A stretch of DNA of 11,334 nucleotides, taken from contig CAJWOI010000054.1 of NCBI GenBank assembly GCA_913044255.1, positions 1-11,334 on the forward strand. The letters run 5' to 3'. The notes beneath the pieces were generated by a model that ran no database searches, was not told the origin of the DNA, and saw only the letters and a list, made by a program, of their open reading frames with translations. The DNA comes from an uncultured Alphaproteobacteria bacterium. GTDB taxonomy: Bacteria; Pseudomonadota; Alphaproteobacteria; UBA7887. How positions within the stretch are numbered: the stretch's first letter is position 1; every line of letters starts with the position of its first letter. The translations under genes and the position numbers were made by a program. Of the stretch, positions 7,379-11,334 are shown one piece after another.

Positions 7379-7432
7379 ACAATAAACCAACGGCGCCAAC
7401 CCGAATGCGGATAGAGTGTAGACCGACGACGT

Positions 7433-7437
7433 GAGGA
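7433..7437 (+). promoter_or_regulatory. Ribosome-binding site for acetoacetyl-CoA synthetase
   Basis: GAGGA lies five bases before the ATG at 7443. It overlaps the region just after an in-frame GTG at 7431, so that GTG is more likely part of the leader than the start codon. Confidence 0.55.
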
Positions 7438-7442
7438 ACGTT

Positions 7443-9413
7443 ATGACGGAACATGATATGCCAGACTCAGAACCCTTATGGCAACCGAACAATGACCGTA
7501 TTGCCGGCAGCAACTTGCGCCGCTTTATGTTGTCAGCTGAATACAGAAACAACGTAGAGTTCTCAAGCTATCGTGATCTACATAGGTGGTCGATTGAACA
7601 TCCTTCTAGGTTTTGGCGGCGTCTTGTGGAGTTCTCTACACTGAAGGCTGATTGGGGGAAGCGGGAACTCACCAATGGGGACGCGATGCCCGGTGCGATT
7701 TGGTTCCCCGAAGCTACGCTGAATTTCACTGAAAATCTCCTTCGCCGCTGTGACGACTCCGATGCAATTTTATTTTGGGCCGAAGGTGGACTGCGCCAAC
7801 AATTGAGCTGGAGGGAACTCCACGACCGAGTTGCTATACTATCCAATGCCCTTCGTGAATCGGGAATTAAGCCTGGCGACCGAATCGCAGGGTACATGCC
7901 TAATTTGCCGGAGACGATAGTCTGGTTCCTCGCAACGGCAAGCCTGGGGGCTATTTGGTCTTCCTGCTCACCCGACTTCGGAGCGGAAGGAGTATTGGAC
8001 CGGTTCGGTCAAATCAAACCACGGCTCTTGGTTACTTGCGATGGCTATTTTTATAACGGCGCCCGCCACGATATTCTTCCAAAATTGGAGAATATTTTAC
8101 GGCACTTACCGACTGTCGAGAAATGCATAGTAGTCCCTTATGCGAGCAAAAAACCGTCGCTTCCCGCGTTAGCGAATACTGTTTTACTTGATGACTTCCT
8201 TGATGGATCGATAGAGACTAACATCTGTTACGAGCAACTGCCCTTTTCACATCCTCTTTACATTCTCTATTCGTCGGGCACTACAGGTCCACCGAAATGT
8301 ATTGTGCACAGCGCAGGTGGCGCATTATTAACGCATGTGAAGGAGCATCAACTTCACTGTGATGTGAAACCTGGAGATCGAGTTTTTTACTACACGACTT
8401 GCGGCTGGATGATGTGGAATTGGTTGGTTTCAGCACTTGCCTCGGAAGCCACTCTGGTACTGTATGACGGCGCCCCGTTCGAACCCGACGGAAATATACT
8501 TTTCGATTATGTTGATGCAGCGGGCATCACGCTATTTGGCACATCAGCCAAGTTCATTGACTCACTTTCTAAAGCGTCACTTGCGCCGATACATACTCAC
8601 AACCTGAGTTCCTTAAAAACAATTACCTCTACCGGTTCTCCGCTAGCACCAGAGTCCTTTGGGTATGTGTACCGCGCAATCAAGCGCGACGTCCATTTGG
8701 CCTCCATCGCTGGAGGCACTGATATTGTGGGCTGCTTTGTGGCCGGAGTCCCTATTGAACCCGTATGGCCTGGTGAAATTCAGGGGCCAACGCTAGGGAT
8801 GGCCACAAAGGTATTCGATGATTCGGGTCAGCCGCGATTTGACAAAAAAGGTGAATTGGTATGCACGAGGCCGTTCCCCTCCATGCCGCTGCGATTTTGG
8901 GGCGATGCCGACGGCTCCCAATACCATGCCGCATATTTCAATCATTTCCCAGGTGTGTGGAGACATGGGGATTGGGCAGAAGAGACAGGCCGTGGAAGCT
9001 TTATCATCCACGGTCGTTCCGACGCCACACTTAACGCAGGGGGCGTGCGGATCGGCACTGCCGAAATCTATCGACAAGTTGAGCAGCTGGATGAAATAAT
9101 TGAAAGCGTAGCAATCGGACAAGAATGGAAAGGAGACGTTCGGATTGTATTGTTTGTCATTCTTCGCGCGAACGTGATTTTCGATAATGTTTTGACGGAT
9201 AAAATAAAAAATAGACTTCGTAGTCATTGCTCACCACGCCACGTACCCGCGCGCATCCTCCCAGTACAAGACATCCCACGAACAAAGAGCGGGAAATTGT
9301 CGGAATTAGCTGTGCGCGACGTCGTTCATGGGAAAGCCGTGACCAACGCGGAAGCTTTGGAAAATCCCGAAGCACTAGAGCTCTACCGGAATTCTCCGGA
9401 ATTACAAACCTAG
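7443..9413 (+). CDS. aacS: Acetoacetyl-CoA synthetase (acetoacetate--CoA ligase)
   Basis: This enzyme activates acetoacetate with ATP and CoA to acetoacetyl-CoA, feeding ketone bodies and polyhydroxybutyrate breakdown products into central metabolism. The 656-residue length is normal for AacS. It belongs to the ANL adenylating superfamily: P-loop-like Y-S-S-G-T-T-G-P-P-K at 276-285, G-G-T-D-I at 424-428, G-D-W at 509-511, and a C-terminal R-T-K-S-G-K with the presumed catalytic Lys618. AacS-specific features include the N-terminal W-F-P-E-A-T-L-N-F-T-E-N-L-L stretch and the ending in which E-L-A-V-R-D-V-V-H-G follows the catalytic lysine closely. The long C-terminal tail also separates it from acetyl-CoA synthetase. 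The ATG at 7443 is preferred over GTG 7431 because GAGGA precedes it. It is divergent from the EamA transporter and convergent with the quinone oxidoreductase gene. Confidence 0.94.
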   Translation: MTEHDMPDSEPLWQPNNDRIAGSNLRRFMLSAEYRNNVEFSSYRDLHRWSIEHPSRFWRRLVEFSTLKADWGKRELTNGDAMPGAIWFPEATLNFTENLLRRCDDSDAILFWAEGGLRQQLSWRELHDRVAILSNALRESGIKPGDRIAGYMPNLPETIVWFLATASLGAIWSSCSPDFGAEGVLDRFGQIKPRLLVTCDGYFYNGARHDILPKLENILRHLPTVEKCIVVPYASKKPSLPALANTVLLDDFLDGSIETNICYEQLPFSHPLYILYSSGTTGPPKCIVHSAGGALLTHVKEHQLHCDVKPGDRVFYYTTCGWMMWNWLVSALASEATLVLYDGAPFEPDGNILFDYVDAAGITLFGTSAKFIDSLSKASLAPIHTHNLSSLKTITSTGSPLAPESFGYVYRAIKRDVHLASIAGGTDIVGCFVAGVPIEPVWPGEIQGPTLGMATKVFDDSGQPRFDKKGELVCTRPFPSMPLRFWGDADGSQYHAAYFNHFPGVWRHGDWAEETGRGSFIIHGRSDATLNAGGVRIGTAEIYRQVEQLDEIIESVAIGQEWKGDVRIVLFVILRANVIFDNVLTDKIKNRLRSHCSPRHVPARILPVQDIPRTKSGKLSELAVRDVVHGKAVTNAEALENPEALELYRNSPELQT

Positions 9414-9415
9414 AT

Positions 9416-9452
9416 CACGGGTCCCAAGGGCCGGCCTCGCACTAGTCCCGTG
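9416..9452. terminator. Possible hairpin in the convergent aacS / oxidoreductase junction
   Basis: CACGGG (9416-9421) is complementary to CCCGTG (9447-9452) across a 25-base interval that includes the palindrome GGCCGGCC (9429-9436). It spans the 28-bp gap and the end of the minus-strand gene. With no T-run it is not a standard intrinsic terminator, but it could limit read-through in both directions. Confidence 0.25.
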
Positions 9453-10416
9453 TGGTAAGGACTACCTTTCCAGTGGCCCTACGTTCATACAAAGTAGCCA
9501 ACGCTTTACCAGCGTCTTCAAGTGGGTAAGTAGCCGATATATGCGGAACAATCTTACCCGCTTCGAACCAATCCATAAGCGTCCCAAGAGAACACAATAA
9601 AACATCCGGATTCTTCTCCATATAAGGACCCCAATACGCCCCAACGGCAGCACAATTCTTGAGCAAAAGGTAATTGGCTGGAATTTTTTGAATCGTACCA
9701 CCAGCAAACCCTATTACGATGATCCGTCCTTCCCAATTCATACACCGAAGCGCCTGCAAAAAGGGCTCACCTCCGACCGGGTCGTAGACCACGTCAACAC
9801 CTCCAGTTATCTCCTTTACCCGATCCCGTAGATCTTCCTTAACATAGTTGATCAAAAAATCTGCTCCACGGCTTTTCACAATTCCTAGCTTTTCGTCAGT
9901 AGAAGCAGCGCCAATAACCGTCGCGCCCATAGCTTTACCAATCTCAACAGCCGTCAAACCAACGCCTCCCGACGCACCTAACACTAGGAGGGTCTCACTT
10001 GATTTCAAACATGCACGATGCTCTAGTGCCAGGTGCGACGTGCCATAAGTAACCGCAAATGATGCCCCAGTTTTAAAATCCATCGAATCAGGTATGGCCA
10101 ACACCCTCCGGCAATCAATAACAACCTCCTCGGCAAATCCGCCCTGGGAAGACATGCCCAAAACTCTTTGGCCAGTCTCCACATTGGAGACATCGGACCC
10201 AACCTCTGAAACTACGCCTGCGACCTCGCCGCCCGGGACAAAAGGAAGGCGCGGCTTTGCTTGATACTTTCCTTGCACGATCAGGACGTCTGCGAAGTTA
10301 ATGCCACAAGCGTGAACCTCGATACGCACTTCCCCGTTTCCTAAAACTGGTGCTTGAAGATCATCGACTGTTAGCTTCGGCGGTGTACCGTATTCCTTGC
10401 ACAGTGCGGCGCGCAC
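9442..10416 (-). CDS. Zinc-free MDR oxidoreductase, NADPH:quinone reductase type
   Basis: A cytoplasmic medium-chain dehydrogenase/reductase of 324 residues, the usual size for the quinone oxidoreductase branch. The N-terminal GroES-like domain has G-I-N-F-A-D (38-43) and P-F-V-P-G-G-E-V-A-G (58-67). The Rossmann domain carries G-A-S-G-G-V-G at 147-153, and V-V-Y-D-P-V-G-G lies near 209-216. The cysteines and histidine of the zinc-binding alcohol dehydrogenases are absent. It probably reduces quinones or alpha,beta-unsaturated carbonyls with NADPH; the substrate is unknown. The open frame continues to 10527 and would add a hydrophobic leader overlapping the SpoU gene. GTG at 10416 is strongly preferred, because AGGAGAG precedes it at ideal distance and M-R-A-A-L is the family's usual beginning. 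It is divergent from the SpoU gene, with 73 bp between starts. Confidence 0.92.
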   Translation of the reverse strand: MRAALCKEYGTPPKLTVDDLQAPVLGNGEVRIEVHACGINFADVLIVQGKYQAKPRLPFVPGGEVAGVVSEVGSDVSNVETGQRVLGMSSQGGFAEEVVIDCRRVLAIPDSMDFKTGASFAVTYGTSHLALEHRACLKSSETLLVLGASGGVGLTAVEIGKAMGATVIGAASTDEKLGIVKSRGADFLINYVKEDLRDRVKEITGGVDVVYDPVGGEPFLQALRCMNWEGRIIVIGFAGGTIQKIPANYLLLKNCAAVGAYWGPYMEKNPDVLLCSLGTLMDWFEAGKIVPHISATYPLEDAGKALATLYERRATGKVVLTTRD

Positions 10417-10423
10417 GTCGTAT

Positions 10424-10430
10424 CTCTCCT
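10424..10430 (-). promoter_or_regulatory. Strong ribosome-binding site fixing the MDR oxidoreductase start
   Basis: Minus-strand AGGAGAG ends seven bases before the GTG at 10416. It is the best Shine-Dalgarno sequence in the window and decides against the longer start at 10527 or the ATG at 10461. Confidence 0.7.
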
Positions 10431-10489
10431 GTTTCGGGGGCTGACCAAAGTCGCCTATCATAGGGCCTAGCAGAATAAAGAGCCAAGCA

Positions 10490-11053
10490 ATGACTGACCA
10501 GCTGAATCGTCCTAGTCCTTCACCCACTAGAGGTTACTTTGGTATCGGAGTGGAGGGTATATCCAAGCCCATGAATCTGGGCAATCTGTTCCGCTCGGCG
10601 CATGCATTCGGCGCGAGTTTTGGCTTTACAATCAATGCTGACTACTCCCGAAAATTGGCCCGATCCGATACTTCGCTTGCACCTGATAACATTCCATTTT
10701 ACCAACATGATCATCCTGACCAATTGATATTGGCCAAAGGCTGTGAACTCATAGGAGTGGAACTCGTCGAAAAAGCTATTGATTTGCCAAGCTTCCGACA
10801 TCCTCGTTGTGCCGCCTATGTGCTGGGCCCCGAACGGGGCGAATTGAGTCATGAATTGCTGGAACGCTGTGTGCAGGTAGTTCGGATCCCGACCCAATTC
10901 TGTATCAATGTAGCAACGGCTGGTGCAATCGTAATGTATGACCGCCTAACCAGCAGGGGCCGCTTCGCGGACCGGCCCGTCACCCCGCATGGTGGTGGCG
11001 CCGTCCCGTCCGTTCACGTGCATGGTGCCCCCCGCCGGCGGCGTCCGCATTGA
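10490..11053 (+). CDS. SpoU/TrmH-family RNA 2'-O-methyltransferase
   Basis: A SAM-dependent SPOUT-fold methylase that should methylate a ribose 2'-hydroxyl in tRNA or rRNA. The three family motifs are present: motif 1, N-L-G-N-L-F-R-S-A at 29-37; motif 2, L-G-P-E-R-G-E-L-S at 112-120; motif 3, I-P-T-Q-F-C-I-N-V-A-T-A-G at 133-145. The protein lacks the N-terminal substrate-binding domain of larger TrmH/RlmB enzymes, so at 187 residues it is nearly a bare catalytic domain plus a tail. From about 155 it has a proline-, glycine- and arginine-rich extension with H-V-H-G and a run of four arginines, likely unstructured and perhaps RNA-contacting. The target nucleotide cannot be assigned. The ATG at 10490 has a weak purine-rich leader. 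Confidence 0.9.
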   Translation: MTDQLNRPSPSPTRGYFGIGVEGISKPMNLGNLFRSAHAFGASFGFTINADYSRKLARSDTSLAPDNIPFYQHDHPDQLILAKGCELIGVELVEKAIDLPSFRHPRCAAYVLGPERGELSHELLERCVQVVRIPTQFCINVATAGAIVMYDRLTSRGRFADRPVTPHGGGAVPSVHVHGAPRRRRPH

Positions 11054-11149
11054 GTGAGCAACTCCAATTCTCAGTGATGGTCATGAAGTATGTGCCAATG
11101 GGCTTCGATCTCGTTTACTCTAAAGCCATGGACCAACCGAAGATTCCTT

Positions 11150-11155
11150 AAGGAG
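11150..11155 (+). promoter_or_regulatory. Ribosome-binding site of the IalB-family gene
   Basis: AAGGAG lies 12 bases before the ATG at 11168. The spacing is longer than optimal, but no other in-frame start fits. A GTG at 11160 meets a stop after three codons. Confidence 0.5.
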
Positions 11156-11167
11156 CCGAGTGCGTCA

Positions 11168-11334
11168 ATGAAGCAGCATCGTAATTCCATCGTCACCATT
11201 GTGATTACCTTATCCACGCTAATTGCCACTTCTCTAGTTGCGCATGCCGAACAAGAGACGCTGGGAGACTTTCGGGACTGGACCGCCGTATCATTCGTCG
11301 AGAACGGAACCCGCAACTGCTACATTGTCAGTGA
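11168..11334 (+). CDS. IalB (invasion-associated locus B) family exported protein, 5' part only
   Basis: The gene runs off the right edge; 55 codons are visible. The protein starts M-K-Q-H-R-N and continues with a hydrophobic stretch (about 8-24) ending L-V-A-H-A, followed by E-Q-E, which is a good Sec signal peptide with cleavage near residue 27. The mature start reads G-D-F-R-D-W-T-A-V and then E-N-G-T-R-N-C-Y-I-V-S, matching the opening of IalB-family proteins (W-x-A, then a conserved Cys-Tyr). These are small periplasmic or envelope proteins widespread in alphaproteobacteria. Despite the name, most are not invasion factors and their function is unknown. It follows the SpoU gene by 114 bp on the same strand. 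Confidence 0.78.
   Translation, partial: MKQHRNSIVTIVITLSTLIATSLVAHAEQETLGDFRDWTAVSFVENGTRNCYIVS

Noticed and set aside
8793..9227. 144-residue minus-strand open frame within aacS
   Set aside because: It lies opposite conserved AacS sequence, has atypical composition and no ribosome site; a shadow frame.
10520..10897. 125-residue minus-strand open frame opposite the SpoU gene
   Set aside because: It covers the SpoU motifs on the other strand; no domain is seen.
11071..11316. 81-residue minus-strand frame at the right edge
   Set aside because: It is antisense to the IalB-family gene, which has a signal peptide and family motifs.

Overview
The window holds ten protein-coding genes and no RNA gene, mobile element or CRISPR array that I can see. 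The gene set points to an alphaproteobacterium of intermediate GC content, perhaps a marine one. It includes a fused GH17-GT2 beta-glucan synthase, a methionine-salvage isomerase (MtnA), an acetoacetyl-CoA synthetase of the type common in alphaproteobacteria, and an IalB-family secreted protein next to a small SpoU methylase. This placement is inferred from gene families. No rRNA or other phylogenetic marker is present.

Layout. Positions 1-145 are upstream sequence that appears to contain the missing first membrane helix of the glucan synthase. Two plus-strand genes follow: the GH17-GT2 synthase (to 2698) and mtnA (2747-3877). They converge on a minus-strand pair, an SDR oxidoreductase (5298-4450) followed by a cupin (4395-3904). 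A gene-free divergent region (about 5299-5647) holds a perfect 14-bp palindrome and separates this pair from a plus-strand pair, pterin-4a-carbinolamine dehydratase (5648-5938) and a DUF3429-type membrane protein (5946-6431). An EamA/DMT transporter (7366-6455, minus) is divergent from acetoacetyl-CoA synthetase (7443-9413, plus). A zinc-free quinone-oxidoreductase-type MDR enzyme (10416-9442, minus) is divergent from a SpoU RNA methyltransferase (10490-11053, plus). The window ends inside a gene for an IalB-family exported protein (from 11168).

How the genes work together. Most look like housekeeping or peripheral metabolism in small transcription units, not one system. Three points deserve attention. 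The glucan synthase reading frame runs upstream of any standard start codon through a clear membrane helix that its topology requires. A cupin lies next to mtnA, which allows a testable link to the methylthioxylulose-5-phosphate branch of methylthioadenosine metabolism. Several genes need start sites shorter than the longest open frame, and these can be justified from ribosome-binding sites. I found no strong evidence of a wholly new system.
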